This document shows positions 11,305-23,326 of a DNA stretch of 64,000 nt, one piece after another (positions within the stretch are counted from its first letter, which is position 1; every line of letters begins with the position of its first letter). The notes beneath the pieces are model-generated. The model was not told the DNA's origin. It saw nothing but the letters and a program-made list of their open reading frames with translations, and did not search any database. The stretch spans positions 932,501 to 996,500 of the forward strand of contig NOKP01000001.1 of assembly GCA_002682825.1 (NCBI GenBank). Reading direction: 5' to 3'. Both the position numbers and the translations under genes were made by a program. This stretch comes from Neonectria sp. B-13 (taxonomy: Eukaryota; Ascomycota; Sordariomycetes; Hypocreales; Nectriaceae).

Positions 11305-13760
11305 CTTGATGTGGACTCCTCGATAAATCGGGAAGAATGACGAAGACGACGAGTGGTGAGGTGAGAGTACTAGAGCCTGGCACTGCTGGGCGGAGGACAG
11401 AGACTCTATTTACATAAATACGCTAACATGCACAATAGCTCTCAGCTGAACTGATGGGAATTAAAATCACCAGGGGAGTCTGTGGGATGGGTACCCAAGA
11501 TGAACACGAGAAAATCAGCCAGCCAAGACTTCCTGTGTCGGCCTGGCGGTCTGGATTCTCGAGTAATGGGCGCCATTAATAACTAGGCATCCTCGTTTCC
11601 ATCTGAGTTCAAAGGCAACGCCGAGTTACGTTGTGGACTTGACTATTGATCTTGTTATCTGTCTGCGGCCAATGTGCGAAAGGCCTCGTCAGCCTGCCTG
11701 TTGCGTTGGCCAACACATCTTAGCTGGCGCGGTGGCTATTATGAGCCGCCAGTTGAGGGGGGGTGCGCCACCGGTGGTGTGCGTGCCCTGTCGCCTTGCG
11801 ATCGGTAGATCCATCACATCACATCACCACGGTAAATATAGCAATGACTTTAGGTCGGAAACATGCAGCTGGTGATCGTTAACCAGCTCATTGCGGAGTC
11901 GAGTGCCTGTCGCATGTTGATCTTGGAACTGAGGAGAGAGCTAGGCCAAGTCCCGATCTCTAAAACAGCCTTAAAGGGCGCACCGGCCTCGAGCTACCAT
12001 ACTGGCAACAGGTGTTGAAGGGGATTGAATGGGAAGGGGGCACAGCTTACTCCACTGATTCCACTTCCTTCTTCCTTGGGAAAAGAAGCCGAACCGGACC
12101 CGTCCCAGGATCAGACTCGATGCAGGGTGAACTGGTAACGGGGGGGGCAATTCGTATTCATCCCACTTTAGTTTTTGTTGTGCAACATCATGCACAGTAG
12201 AACGCCCAACTTGAGCTGCACGTCCATGCACGCACGCGCAATGGCACCCACCCTAGTCGAAAACCTCGCAAGCCGACTTGGTAAGCCCCACGGCTTGAGT
12301 TTTCCCCGTCAGCATTGTGCGGAAAATTCTTGATCCTCTGGGCGGGAGATGCATGTCAGAAGAGAGGGGCAATGGCATCTCGACGGCCAGGCATGACACC
12401 ACGTTGAGGTAACGACTCCAATTGTTGCTGTGCGACCAGCCTCTTTCGGTCTTCCGGCGCGAATGGCCGGAACTGCCCCGACTGCACTGCGATGATTCCG
12501 ATCGCACGTTGCCCTGGATCTGGCAAAAGGCGATGCTTACCTTTGAGGTGGTGGTGGCAATAAAGTCCTCAGTGGCTATAATCGGCTGCTGTCGTTGGAC
12601 GCCATTGTATGACAGAGACACCCGCAGGGTGCCCTGTTCCTGAATTTTCGTCCCAGGCAATACTTCTGTATAAAGCATATTCCGATCCACGTGTGGTCGG
12701 CCGAAACGGGGTGGGGGGAAGGCGCCGCGGAGAGGGACCAGGGGTGCGGCCGCTCCAAGTACCGGTACAAGGAGCTTGGGACGCCAATATCGTTCGGTTA
12801 GATTCAGGCTTATCCCAGCCAGTCGACTCGATCCAATAACCCTTGCTCGATCCCTGTCGCAGATCTGTGGGCGGGACCACCGTCAACACCCCCGGCGATC
12901 ACTCTGGCTGGGAGGTACGCGTTGAGGATTTGTACTCCGTACTGTCGGACCATCACACTCCTCCTGCTCAAGCTGGCAAAGCTGCCCCGTCTTCACGCGC
13001 CAATTTCGCTCAGTCCGAGCTCCAGTGATCCTAGACATGCACCTTTCAGCTAGTTTGCGTATGCCAACCATTCTGGAGGAGCAACAAACACAAACCCTGG
13101 TCCTCGCCCCAGCTCCGGTGTGTACAGCCTCGCCGGCTTGTGAAACTTCCTGATGGGTTGGTTTCCCATGATGCAGGCACGCCAGGCCCAGGATAGCTGC
13201 CGTGCCTCGACCTGCCGTGCTTCGACCTGCCATGATTCGCACGCCGAAGACAGCTGCTAAACAAGACACCAACACGAACGGAAGGAACACTTGACCTGTC
13301 GCCCGAACCTAAGTTACGAGGTGGCGGGTTGCGGGCTCGGCTGATGATCAGGGGGTGCCGGGTCGTCCTTCTCAGGTCGGGACAAAGGTTCTCCCTGTCC
13401 AATACGTCGTATGTGACGGCGATTGGAATTGTCTTCTCGAACCGCACGCCCATGGGAGGCGTTCTTACCGCATCCGGACTGAGGCCAGGTTGAAGTGGGC
13501 ATGAATTGAAGAAAATATTCCCTCTGTTTGTTGGACGCCGCTTGGCAAGGCCGCTGACGTGGAGTCGCGCAAAAGCACGAAGTCGCTCTCTGGCTATATT
13601 GTGATCTCGGAACGAAGTCACTGCGTTGCTGCACCCCCAGTCAAGTCTGTAACCCTCGTTAGCTCTTCTGTCTTTGGATATCTTGCCCCGAGGCCCCGTC
13701 CAATTCCGAAGCACCGCTCACATCTCGTTCGTTAGCAGTCCTTCGTCGATCGTTTCAATC
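11305..13760. other. intergenic region between divergent chitin deacetylase and nucleotide-sugar dehydrogenase genes
   Basis: This 2.45-kb divergent promoter region serves both neighbours. Frames on both strands are short and contain no domain I recognise. Next to the deacetylase it is AT-rich (11400-11480); next to the dehydrogenase it is pyrimidine-rich. Confidence 0.45.
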
Positions 13761-15113
13761 ATGGCCCAAATCCTCCCCCAGAGCCTCCTTACCCAGGGGC
13801 TGCCCCTTATCTCCCGTGATGCGGACTCCAAGGCCTGGAGCTTCTCTGATCGTGGATACTACGACATCACTCCTCCAAGCGAGGTCTCGGAGGCGGAAGA
13901 TGCATTCCTTCACCCGGTTCTGGGCTCCATCGACAAGAACACCGAGCCCCTCGTTGCCGTCATTGGCGTTGGCTATGTTGGCGAGCACCTCGTCGGCGCC
14001 TTCTCGAACAATTATAATGTGCTTGGGTTCGATGTATCGGAAGCTCGAACCCAGCAGTTGGCGCAAAAGCAGAGCGCGAGCAGCAGAGCACGATTCACAT
14101 CCAAGGCCAGTGACCTTGCTGAAGCCACTCACTTTCTGATCTCGGTGCCCACGTTGTTGCTTCCGGACAAGACCATCGACTCGTCGTACCTTCGGAGTGC
14201 ACTGTCTGCCGTTGGTCTCTATGCTCGACGAGGCGCGACCGTCGTGGTCGAGAGTTCCGTGGCGGTTGGCATGACCCGGGAGCTACTTGGACCACTCGCC
14301 AAAGAACGCGGGTACTTTGCCGGCATGTCTCCTGAGCGCGTCGACCCCGGCCGAGTTGAGCCGCCTGCCCATGCCATCCCCAAGGTTGTGTCTGGCCTCG
14401 ACGATGTTGTTCCAGGCTCGCTGGACGCCATCATGCGGCTCTACTCTCAGTGCTTCGACCAAGTTGTGCCCGTCTCGCGACCCGAGGTTGCTGAGATGAT
14501 GAAGCTGTACGAGAACTGTCAGCGAATGGTCTGCATCGCATATGCCAACGAGATGGCTGATGCCTGCCTCGGGCACAACATCGACCCGTTTGAGGTTTGC
14601 CGCGCCGCCGGTACCAAGCCCTTTGGCTACATGCCCTTCTCGCCGGGGCTCGGTGTCGGCGGACACTGCATCCCAATCAATCCCTGGTACCTGCTCTCCA
14701 ACAGCCCGTTCCCGCTCCTCCAGACGGCAGCGGAGAAGATGGCGACGCGACCAGCTGCCGTTGCGCAACGCGCCGTCGAACGCCTCTACACGGAAGCGCG
14801 AGACGGAGTGCGGCCGCGGGTGCTCGTCGTGGGCATCGGCTTCAAGCGCGGACAGGCGCATCTAGCCAACTCTCCCGGCCTGGAGCTCGCCAGGAGCCTG
14901 GTGTTGACCAACAAGGTCGACGTTGCGTGGGCGGATCCGCTGGTGAAGCAAGAGGCCGTGCCTCAGATCGCCCGGCTGGCCGAGAGCGACTGGACGGTGG
15001 AGTCGCTGGAGCAGAACTTCGACATGGTCATCGTGGCCTTCCGCCAGGACGGCCTAGACTTTGACGTCCTCGAGCACGTCCAGGGCGTGCATGTTGAGCG
15101 CTGGTGCGTCTGA
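13761..15113 (+). CDS. nucleotide-sugar (UDP-sugar) dehydrogenase, UDP-Glc/GDP-Man DH family, bacterial-like
   Basis: Predicted to oxidise a UDP-sugar twice at C6 with two NAD+, giving a UDP-uronic acid in the cytosol. The single exon codes for 450 residues. The ATG at 13761 starts a sensible N-terminus; the frame upstream of it is open but lacks ATG. N-terminal Rossmann motif GVGYVG is at 69-74, a conserved Lys248 lies in MMKLYEN, and the catalytic Cys303 lies in GVGGHCIP. The GGHCIPINPWYL form is closer to the bacterial UDP-HexNAc dehydrogenases (WecC/WbpA type) than to eukaryotic UDP-glucose dehydrogenase (family knowledge). Length fits the family. The intronless structure, in a window where most genes have introns, suggests acquisition from bacteria. 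Being next to chitin genes makes UDP-GlcNAc or UDP-ManNAc a plausible substrate, but this is inference. Confidence 0.88.
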   Translation: MAQILPQSLLTQGLPLISRDADSKAWSFSDRGYYDITPPSEVSEAEDAFLHPVLGSIDKNTEPLVAVIGVGYVGEHLVGAFSNNYNVLGFDVSEARTQQLAQKQSASSRARFTSKASDLAEATHFLISVPTLLLPDKTIDSSYLRSALSAVGLYARRGATVVVESSVAVGMTRELLGPLAKERGYFAGMSPERVDPGRVEPPAHAIPKVVSGLDDVVPGSLDAIMRLYSQCFDQVVPVSRPEVAEMMKLYENCQRMVCIAYANEMADACLGHNIDPFEVCRAAGTKPFGYMPFSPGLGVGGHCIPINPWYLLSNSPFPLLQTAAEKMATRPAAVAQRAVERLYTEARDGVRPRVLVVGIGFKRGQAHLANSPGLELARSLVLTNKVDVAWADPLVKQEAVPQIARLAESDWTVESLEQNFDMVIVAFRQDGLDFDVLEHVQGVHVERWCV

Positions 15114-15977
15114 GGCGGCGGCAGCGACTGCCAACGATGCTGACGGTGATGATGATGAAAGGGCCAAGTGTCCGTCATCAGTGTCGGTGTCGTTGGTCGT
15201 CGTTGGCTTTCAGTTGTGCAACAGGGCTGAGCGGAGCTGAGTGGTGGCGTTCTTGGTCTTGGTCGCTTACCCTATGCTTTCTCGTATTCTTTGTGCCTCC
15301 TGCAACGAAAGGCAAGGTTCGTGGCACGGTCGCTTTCATTTGGGAAAGCGCCGCCACACTCACCGCACTCACACGGGGCCTGAGGCACTGGCCAGTCGCT
15401 GCTTCTTTTTTGTTTTGCTACTTTTTAAGCTACTTTCTAAGCTACTTGCTACTACTTGTGGCTGGACCATCGTCGAAAACCCGCCATGAGCCCGGGCGAA
15501 GCCATCAAAAACAACAATTCGGTAGTCGACTGAAGAAAAAAAAATGCATGCGTTAAGAAGGATGAAGGGATGAAATAATGGAAGCTGCTTAATTTACTGA
15601 GCAATGGATGGATGGGATTGATTTACGAATACCAAACTAAGGCGGGATGGTGGGCTCACAGGACAGGCTTGGAAAGTAACATGGCCAAGCCCTACTACAT
15701 CCCATTTAGTTTCTTCGTCTGACGGCGTTTTACCATATTTGCTTTTTTGTCGTTACTATTTACTTACTGGGAAACATGAATGGTAGTTATTGGACTAGAA
15801 AATAAAGGGTCTCCTTTGAATCAATTGTGTTCTTCGCATAAAAGTCGCCACTTAGACGGTGCTCAACCCGCTCAGTTGAGTCTTCAAACCGTCCAGGTTG
15901 TAAAGAGGATGAATAAGAATGTGAAACACACCATTGTCCTCCAACTGTATAATACCTGGCAAGTAGCAAGTGATGCC
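15114..15977. other. convergent 3' intergenic region
   Basis: Lies between the convergent dehydrogenase and hydrolase genes. It is T-rich, with the CTACTTTYTAAG motif repeated at 15418-15446 and an A-run at 15535-15544, as expected for 3' flanks. No gene seen. Confidence 0.5.
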
Positions 15978-16952
15978 TCACTCTGATGATTGCTGTTGGC
16001 CTAGTTCCAGCAACTCCTCACAAAACTTGACAAACTTGAGGCCGATAGTAAAATGCGTCTCCCCCTCCTCCCAACGGAAGTCCGCTCCCGGAACCCTTGC
16101 GGCAACCCATTTTCCCATGTGTAAGGTGACGTTTTCATCATCCATAGCATACCACAGCGCCAGCGGTCGGTGGCGTTCCGAAGCGAACGTTATATCCTCG
16201 AGCTTGAAGTCCCATTCCTTCACATACAAGTTGGTCTCGTACATGTAGCCATCCAGTCCTTGAATGGATGACTCAATTAGGCAAGAGGCGAAATACTCGC
16301 GGCTTTCGGGCTTGCTCATGGCTTCCTGGTCGCAGGGCTTAAGCCGTTTGATCAGGGCTTCAACCTGCTTGGATACTTCCACTTCCACGCTCGGATCAAC
16401 GACGATTTCCTCAAGTGGAACCGTGTGCGGCTTCTTGGGAACCGGCAGAGAATAGCTGGACAGCCATTTAAGCAACCCAGGGGTCCATTTGGCCATATAC
16501 AGGCACAACTTGGTGTTCCAGTTCACATCCTTCAGCGTGCACCCCCATGGTGCGATCCCGGCCAGTACGGCCACCGCTTTGAGCCCGTCATCAGGATTGA
16601 TGTATCTTGCACATGCCAAAGCGTAGGGACCGCCGCCACTACCGCCCATGACAACGTATTCTGGGAGTTCCAGGTGCTTAGCTAGAGCCTGAACATCGCT
16701 GGCATAATCCCCGATGGTTCGGTTTGGGTGGAACTCAGAGCGGCCAAAGCCTGGGCGATCAGGAGCGATGAGTCGGATATCCTTCTCATGCAGTTCCTCG
16801 TGGAATTCCTGACACTCTAGGCGTGAGGAGGGGGTTCCGTGGAGGAAGATGACGGGTCTTCCTGTGGGCGATCCGAATTCAGCCCACGAAATGAGTCGGT
16901 TTGAGGTCGGTAGTCGAAAGGTGAGGAGACATTTCTTCGAATTTGAAGCCAT
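15978..16952 (-). CDS. alpha/beta-hydrolase fold protein
   Basis: Single exon, 324 residues, starting at a true ATG. It has the complete fold: the oxyanion-hole HGTPSS at 38-43, DRPGFGRS at 65-72, nucleophile elbow GGSGGGP with Ser105, a candidate acid in YAMDDENV (Asp271/272) and catalytic His300 in EGETHFTI. A helical cap lies between about 140 and 250. There is no signal peptide or membrane segment, so it is probably cytosolic. The substrate cannot be read from the sequence; related fungal proteins are annotated broadly as esterases, epoxide hydrolases or haloperoxidase-like. It is convergent with the nucleotide-sugar dehydrogenase and shares no promoter with a neighbour. Confidence 0.9.
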   Translation of the reverse strand: MASNSKKCLLTFRLPTSNRLISWAEFGSPTGRPVIFLHGTPSSRLECQEFHEELHEKDIRLIAPDRPGFGRSEFHPNRTIGDYASDVQALAKHLELPEYVVMGGSGGGPYALACARYINPDDGLKAVAVLAGIAPWGCTLKDVNWNTKLCLYMAKWTPGLLKWLSSYSLPVPKKPHTVPLEEIVVDPSVEVEVSKQVEALIKRLKPCDQEAMSKPESREYFASCLIESSIQGLDGYMYETNLYVKEWDFKLEDITFASERHRPLALWYAMDDENVTLHMGKWVAARVPGADFRWEEGETHFTIGLKFVKFCEELLELGQQQSSE

Positions 16953-19657
16953 ATCGTAACGATGAGTATAATACTGAGTATCGTTGGAAGAGTGATGAGT
17001 TCAGATGGATGAGATTCTACGAATCAAGCCAAGTAGAGCTGAGTCGAGTCGAGGTGAAGTCGGGCTGATACTACGTAAAAGCAAAGTTCGAGCTAAACTG
17101 AGGATTTTGAGGAAAGATGGATAATTGACCTAGAGGCAATTCGAGGTGTTTAATCAATCAATGCGATTATTCAAGGTAAGTTGTCTTTCATTTTATACTG
17201 TCTTGTCTCTTAGTTCCAACTATTCGAATTCGGCTGCCTTACGGCCTCCGCCCTGTGGCGTTCTATTCCCGGCCATTTTACTTAGGCAACGACAGTTATC
17301 AAGCTGTTTAACCGGATTTGCGGGCTAAAAATCCTTTTGACAAGAGCGAGCCACGATGCCATCCAAGTGTCCTCATTTTACTATTACCCGAGTCCTCAGG
17401 CAGCCGTTTAACACTGGCATAGCCACACTGACTGATGATGTTGGGTATCTTGATGTGGCACTGACAGGGGACTTGAGACCTGTGATTTCACTTGGCAAGT
17501 TACTCGCGGTTTCTGTGGTATTTGTGGCTTCTTGTCGCATTCCTTTCATACCAAAAGCTGGGTGCATCGTACAAGGCTTTGCGTATGGTCTCAAATTAGT
17601 GGCACTATCTCATGATCCAGATGTAAGCTGATAATGTGACCACTTTGTGTACCAATGCAATTTCAGGGACCAGTCTCGATCGCCTTCAATCCTACATCAA
17701 CTTTATTTTTCACAAATTTGATTTACTTGCCAGATCTTTGATCGCTCTGGCGGCTGATCAAACTCTGGGCCTAAGTGCCCCCGTCGACCAGTCAGTACCT
17801 CTCGATATGGTTTGACGTAAATGATCAAATTAAGCAGTGCCAGTGTTCACTGAAACAACTGATTCGAGTTGCACACCACTGCTCATCATGGGATTATGGA
17901 CGGTTTGCTCGCTCCAAGTCAAAGCCCAGTTCAAAGAGCCCAAGTCACAGGCACCTTCCCTGCATGTAAGTGAAGGAAAACCATGGAGATTTCATTGAGT
18001 CTCGATTACATCCACCTGAAGCTGATGTTGGTCGTACATGATAACGTGACCGTAAGCGTTTCGGGAGGACACCGCTGACAAAAGATACACAAAGCAGTCA
18101 ACAAAGCTCTGAGAATTGAAAGCATGGGCAGATATAATGTCACATGATTGAGTCTTCCACGAGAAGGAGACTAACAAAAGTATTAGGGCAATGTTGCTGG
18201 AAAACATACGACAATGTGCAAACTTCCATTCAGGCGCCGCTGACTATGCCACTCACGCTGAAATACTGACCGACATCTCCTCTGAGACACGCCTATTCCT
18301 GTGTCTCTTGACTTCCATTAGAAGCAAGGTATTAGCAGCCAAGTTCCAATGCAAGAGCTACACTTTACAATTTGGGCAATGGCAAACCATTTCCTGTCGT
18401 CCGAGAGACCACAAAATTTCTGAAAGTCGTTCACATAGACAAGTCGAAACCCCACGACAAGATTCTTGACACCAAAGAGGTCGTGCGTCTCCGGGATAAA
18501 ATACTCCGAGTACTAGAATGAAGCTCTTGGTTAACGAAGGCTACGAGGCAGCGGAGAGTGGTGTGGTGGCATCTAAGGATGCGCACTCTGCAGTTTGAAT
18601 GAGTCAGTGACCTTGACTAAATGTTTTCCGGAGAGGTCCATCGACATGATGAGCTAGCATTGATATTGGCAGAGTGACTTGTATGGACTCAACACACAAC
18701 AATGACGTGGTGATTACAGATACGTGAGCCGGAAGGGGAGTCAGATTGAGCTCCCATAATACATTGGATGCATCCATATGTGTTGCCGCCGAGGAGACGT
18801 GCAGTCGAGAAAGACGTACAACCTCGATGCAGCTAAGCTGTATAGGTTAATATAGGTGGGAAGTTGAGCAAAACAAATTGAGACGAGCACATCCATCATA
18901 TTAGTATAATAGGTAAGTAGGTGAAGAAAGTGTGTCAAGACGGCCACTTCTTCGCCATTTGCTTCATTCTCTGATCCAGCCACAGTGTTCTTAATAATAA
19001 AATGGAATGCCATACGGTCACCAAATGTCCCTGGACATAATCGTTTGCTACCCATCTCTTCCAGTTAATTCTCATTCGCGGGCTACTAATAATGAGATCT
19101 GAAATCCTGCTAAAAGCCCTCTTTTTTGTTATTTTTAATAGGCCTTCTCCCTTTGCAAGTGGGGTTCTTAACACACGACGTATGAATGACAACATTCCAA
19201 GATGCGACGTAGCTCCTCGTTTCATCTGAAGTGACAACGCATAAACAACCGGCCGTTTCAAAACAAGAACGTTGATTGTTACTTGTTCGAGAGCCTTTAG
19301 CGCCTGGTTGCTGTGCCGCAAGTAACAAAATCTAGGTTCCGGAATCAAGATTGGCAGGGTAAATGACGACGGTGATGGACGGCACTCCAATGGCAGGATC
19401 CAAGTTCCCCGTCAATGCCTGCCATAACATGGGTGATGGACTGCCAGGGTGGTGGACATTTGCGGAAGGCGAGACGGGCATTGACTGCTTGGATAAATCG
19501 CCATCAACGTCGGTAGAACAAGTATCGACGAGCCACCTGATCTTATGTTTATGTTTATTTCCACGCCCTGATTCCTATTCACTGTTTTCGCATTTGCATT
19601 TATATCATCTGTACATTTCGTTTTACTTTGGATTCTCCATATCATCCGAGAGTCAGA
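16953..19657. other. intergenic region, 2.7 kb
   Basis: Divergent upstream region of the hydrolase and the FAD oxidase. It is AT-richer than the coding parts. Frames up to about 150 codons occur, but none shows a recognisable domain or a consistent splice model. No RNA gene seen. Confidence 0.45.
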
Positions 19658-21182
19658 ATGGGTAATGGAGAGAGCTCCCCTGGAGAGAAGTGTCTCGACG
19701 CCATCTGCAGCAACCGCACCGACTGCGTCTCCTACCCAAGCGACCCCCTCTACCACATCTCGTGGGCGAAGCCGTACAATCTCGAAGTCCCCGTCACGCT
19801 CGCTGCCGTTCTGCGACCCGATAGTGCCCAAGATGTCGCCGACGCGGTGAAGTGTGCAAACGAAAATGGATTCAAGGTCCAGGCAAGGTCGGGAGGTCAC
19901 TCTTATGGGTAAGGTCTGCATGCCCACTTTCACTGGGCCAGGTTTAATGAATAACAGCAACTTTGGACTAGGAGGGGAGGATGGGGCGCTGGTGCTCGAT
20001 CTGGTAAACCTCCAAGGGTTCAGCATGGACGAGGAGACTTGGTACGCAACTGTCGGTGCCGGGACAAGGCTAGGCAAACTGGACGAACATCTGCATGACA
20101 ACGGCGGGAGGGCAATGGCTCATGGAACATGTCCCGGAGTGGGCATCGGAGGACACGCTACCATTGTGGGTTTCGCTGGCTATTGACCGACGCACAACTA
20201 ACACAAGAAACAGGGCGGCCTCGGCCCGATGTCAAGAATGTGGGGAAGCGCTCTCGACCATGTGGTAGAAGTGGAAGTAGTCACAGCAGACGGTGTTGTT
20301 CAACGAGCGAGCGAGACCGAGAACAACGACTTATTCTGGGCGCTTCGTGGAGCGGGCGCGAGCTTTGGTGTTATCACGGAGTTCGTCGTTCGGACCCACC
20401 CGGAGCCCGGCGATGTTATCGAGTACACCTACAGCCTAACGTTTGGCTCTCAAACAGAGATGGGGCCTGTGTACCAGGAGTGGCAGGAGTTTATCGGTGA
20501 CCCAGACCTGGATCGGCGGTTCTCATCCCAATTCATCGCCCAGCCGCTCGGAGCGCTCATCACGGGGACATTCTACGGCACCGAGGACGAGTACAAGGAA
20601 TCAGGAATCCCGGACAAGATACCTGGCGGAAGCAAAGACGGCGACGGAATACTGTTGACGGACTGGCTGGGGAGCCTCGGACACCAGGCGGAAGTGGGCG
20701 GTTTGGCGATTAGTGACCTGCCATCCCCCTTCTACAGCAAGTCACTGGCGTTCAGGGCAGAGGATTTCCTGTCCAAGGACGGTATCACGGAGCTCTTCCA
20801 GTACATGAACGACGCGGACCACGGGACCTTAGTCTGGGTCATCATCTTCAACTCGGAGGGTGGGGCAATGGGCGACACGGCGACCAACGCAACGGCGTAC
20901 CCACACCGGGACAAGACGATGATGTACCAGTCGTACGCAGTGGGTGTGCCGGAGGTATCTGACATGGCGCGGGAGTTTCTGGATGGGGTTCATGCAAAGA
21001 TTCAGGACGCAGCGCCGGGGGCCAACTCAACGTATGCAGGGTACATCGACACGGAGATGGACCGGGCAGAGGCGCAGGAGGTGTATTGGGGGAACCAACT
21101 GTCGCGGCTGAGAAAGGTCAAGAAGGAGTGGGATCCGGAGGATCGGTTTCGCAACCCGCAGAGCGTACAGCCAGCTGAGTAA
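19658..21182 (+). CDS. FAD-linked carbohydrate oxidase (glucooligosaccharide/chitooligosaccharide oxidase-like, VAO fold)
   Basis: Predicted flavoenzyme oxidising the C1 hydroxyl of a sugar or oligosaccharide to the lactone with release of H2O2. Three exons: 19658-19908, 19958-20165 and 20214-21182. Introns are 49 and 48 bp; the product is 475 residues. The PCMH-type FAD domain carries RSGGHSYG with His81 and HGTCPGVGIGGH with Cys142. These two sites, 61 residues apart, are the pair that binds FAD doubly in GOOX and ChitO (family knowledge; spacing about 60 there). The C-terminal BBE segment ends with the typical DPEDRFRNPQSV motif. GOOX/ChitO enzymes are secreted, but this N-terminus (MGNGESSPGEKC) shows no signal peptide, and I find no good upstream exon that supplies one. 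Either the enzyme is intracellular or a first exon is missed. Berberine-bridge-type oxidation of a small metabolite is the alternative. Confidence 0.9.
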
Positions 21183-23326
21183 TTGATGGTGCGGAGAGAG
21201 TTGATGGTAGGATGGGGAGCAGGGAGGTGTCATGACGCTTGTCATAAATGATGAGGGACTGGGTGACAATGGAGTAATCCAGTATCCGTATATCACACAT
21301 GAACGGGTATCCTGAGCCGAGACTCCACAATCCGTGACACCGCTGAAGCTCCGACGGGAAGCTGTGGTGAGCCAGGATAGGCAAACCCTGAGGGGCAGAT
21401 TCTGGTGAAAGACAACTTGAGCAACTTAAAGTCTGTGAGTAGAAACTGTCCATGTAACTTCGTAGCTATGTTATGAATCTTCTCTTTTCCGAAAACTCGT
21501 CTCTCGATGCTCTTGTACTGTATTGCGTGAGTCGCTTCCTCACTTGTTGCGGGACCGGAGAAGTGGGACTTTTGGTCAGTGAAAGGCCGGCGGGGAAGCA
21601 GCCTCCATCATGGGTCTACCCGCCAAGTTCTAGCTGGGTCCTCTCCCCGTGACACCTCGCGGCCCTTCAAGTGAGAGTGACTCTACCAATCATAAATGGA
21701 CCGTCACCCTGAATGCTTAGCGATGCTTTAAGCGACGAGGGCGGGGGTTCTCTGTGGCGCAAGTGGTAGGGATGGACGCCGAGAGAGAAGAGATACCTAG
21801 CGGTGTTGTTGGTCGCAGGGTTTCAAGACACGCACTGTGCAGATACTGTATTCATGGATGCGTGAGCCCACCAAGGAGCTGGGTGGGTTCCTCTGCATCC
21901 GATGTTGTTGAATACAACATGGTTACATGCCAGTGATGGCCGGGCTCCCTTTCGCCTAAGGTAAGCATGGGTCCAGGACGAGAAGAGAATCTAGCTATTG
22001 TGCTATGCAGGAAAGACATGCTGATAGATATTGTATATGATCTTGCGCAGTAAGTTGTAAAGGGCTCAGTCGATATATCTAGCTGGTAAGTCTTGCGGTG
22101 CCAACTAAGGTTGAGTTAGATGGATAGACATGCTTTCTGAATGTCTTCATTTGCGGGGTAGTACATGCCTCTTATCAGTCATCGGGCAACCAATCCGTTT
22201 TTCTTGGACATGAACAACAATCGACTACATCAATTTCTGTCCTGGTAAATAACTCTTGCGCATAGATACGTGTTACGAGATGGCTATCCTATCCCGTTCC
22301 TAACTTTGTCTGTCCCCCTTGGCCGAACCGGCCAGTTTCGGCCCAAACTCCTCCGCATCCGCATCCGCCTCCGCCTCCTCTTGCCGCGGACAGCTCCAAA
22401 CGTCCACGAAACAGGAAACCTTAGGTACCCGAATCAGCCGAGAGCAGGCAAGGCGCGATAGGAGAAACATCAATTCCGATTCCGACTAATCAAGCTTAAT
22501 GTATTTGGTAACGTAAGGCAGCTGCTATGCGGGGCCAACAAAACCCGTCTCTGTGAGATTGGGTTTCCTGTCCATCTTTCCTCTAGCATCTAACAAAACA
22601 GCGACCTAGTTTATACAACCGAACCTGATTCTCCCTTGATACCCTATTCCTGTCCAAGACCCGCATGCATACTTAGACTTCTTCACTTTTTTCCCCACTC
22701 GAAGTTGACTTGATCTCTTATCGACACAAGGTAAGGCAATCGATACTTGTCCATTCAACAGCGCTCCACTGAAAACCACTACGTTCGCTTACAACTTACG
22801 CCAATGCCACGCTTATACACAATTGCTCACACCACTTCACTTACACCTGCAAACCCACCTACACTTTGGTACACGAATTCACCTTGTTGAGTCTCCATCA
22901 CTAGTCTCCACCCATTGATCCTCCCCTCGACTTCTTTGCTCCTCCTACCCTCTTATGCCACCGCATCCTGGCGCAAGCGCCTTTTCATCTGCTGTTCACC
23001 CACAAATCAGCACCCACTCGTCGTCTGATTGTTGCTTCATCTTCCTGGTCTCTGCTGGCTAGCCGTCATGGGCTCCATTCCCGCGGCCCTGTCACTGCCT
23101 TCAACACCAACAACACCAGACCCTCTCCCGCACTAAAGCCGCAAACCCCTGGCCCGGCCGCCGTCCCGGTTTCCATCCGCCCCATTACCGTCCCCATCTC
23201 CCGTTGCCAATGGTCCTCGGCAGGTGTTGCGTTGCAGCGCGCTAGCGTGTATCCCCGGCCGCCCCTCCCTCGCTCAAGTGCCCGTCCAGATATACTGATA
23301 CTGTGCTCAAAGACCGACCCGACAAT
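21183..23326. other. intergenic region with long pyrimidine-rich leader of the TPP enzyme gene
   Basis: The left part is the 3' flank of the FAD oxidase. From about 22280 the plus strand is rich in C and T with several CCTCC/CATCC tracts, typical of a long fungal promoter and 5' leader. A candidate leader start cannot be fixed. No other gene seen. Confidence 0.45.

Noticed and set aside
21751..21830. tRNA-like signals: TGGCGCAAGTGGTAG resembling an A box and GGTTTCAAGAC resembling a B box
   Set aside because: D-stem and acceptor stem do not pair and the T-arm is imperfect; at most a tRNA-derived relic.
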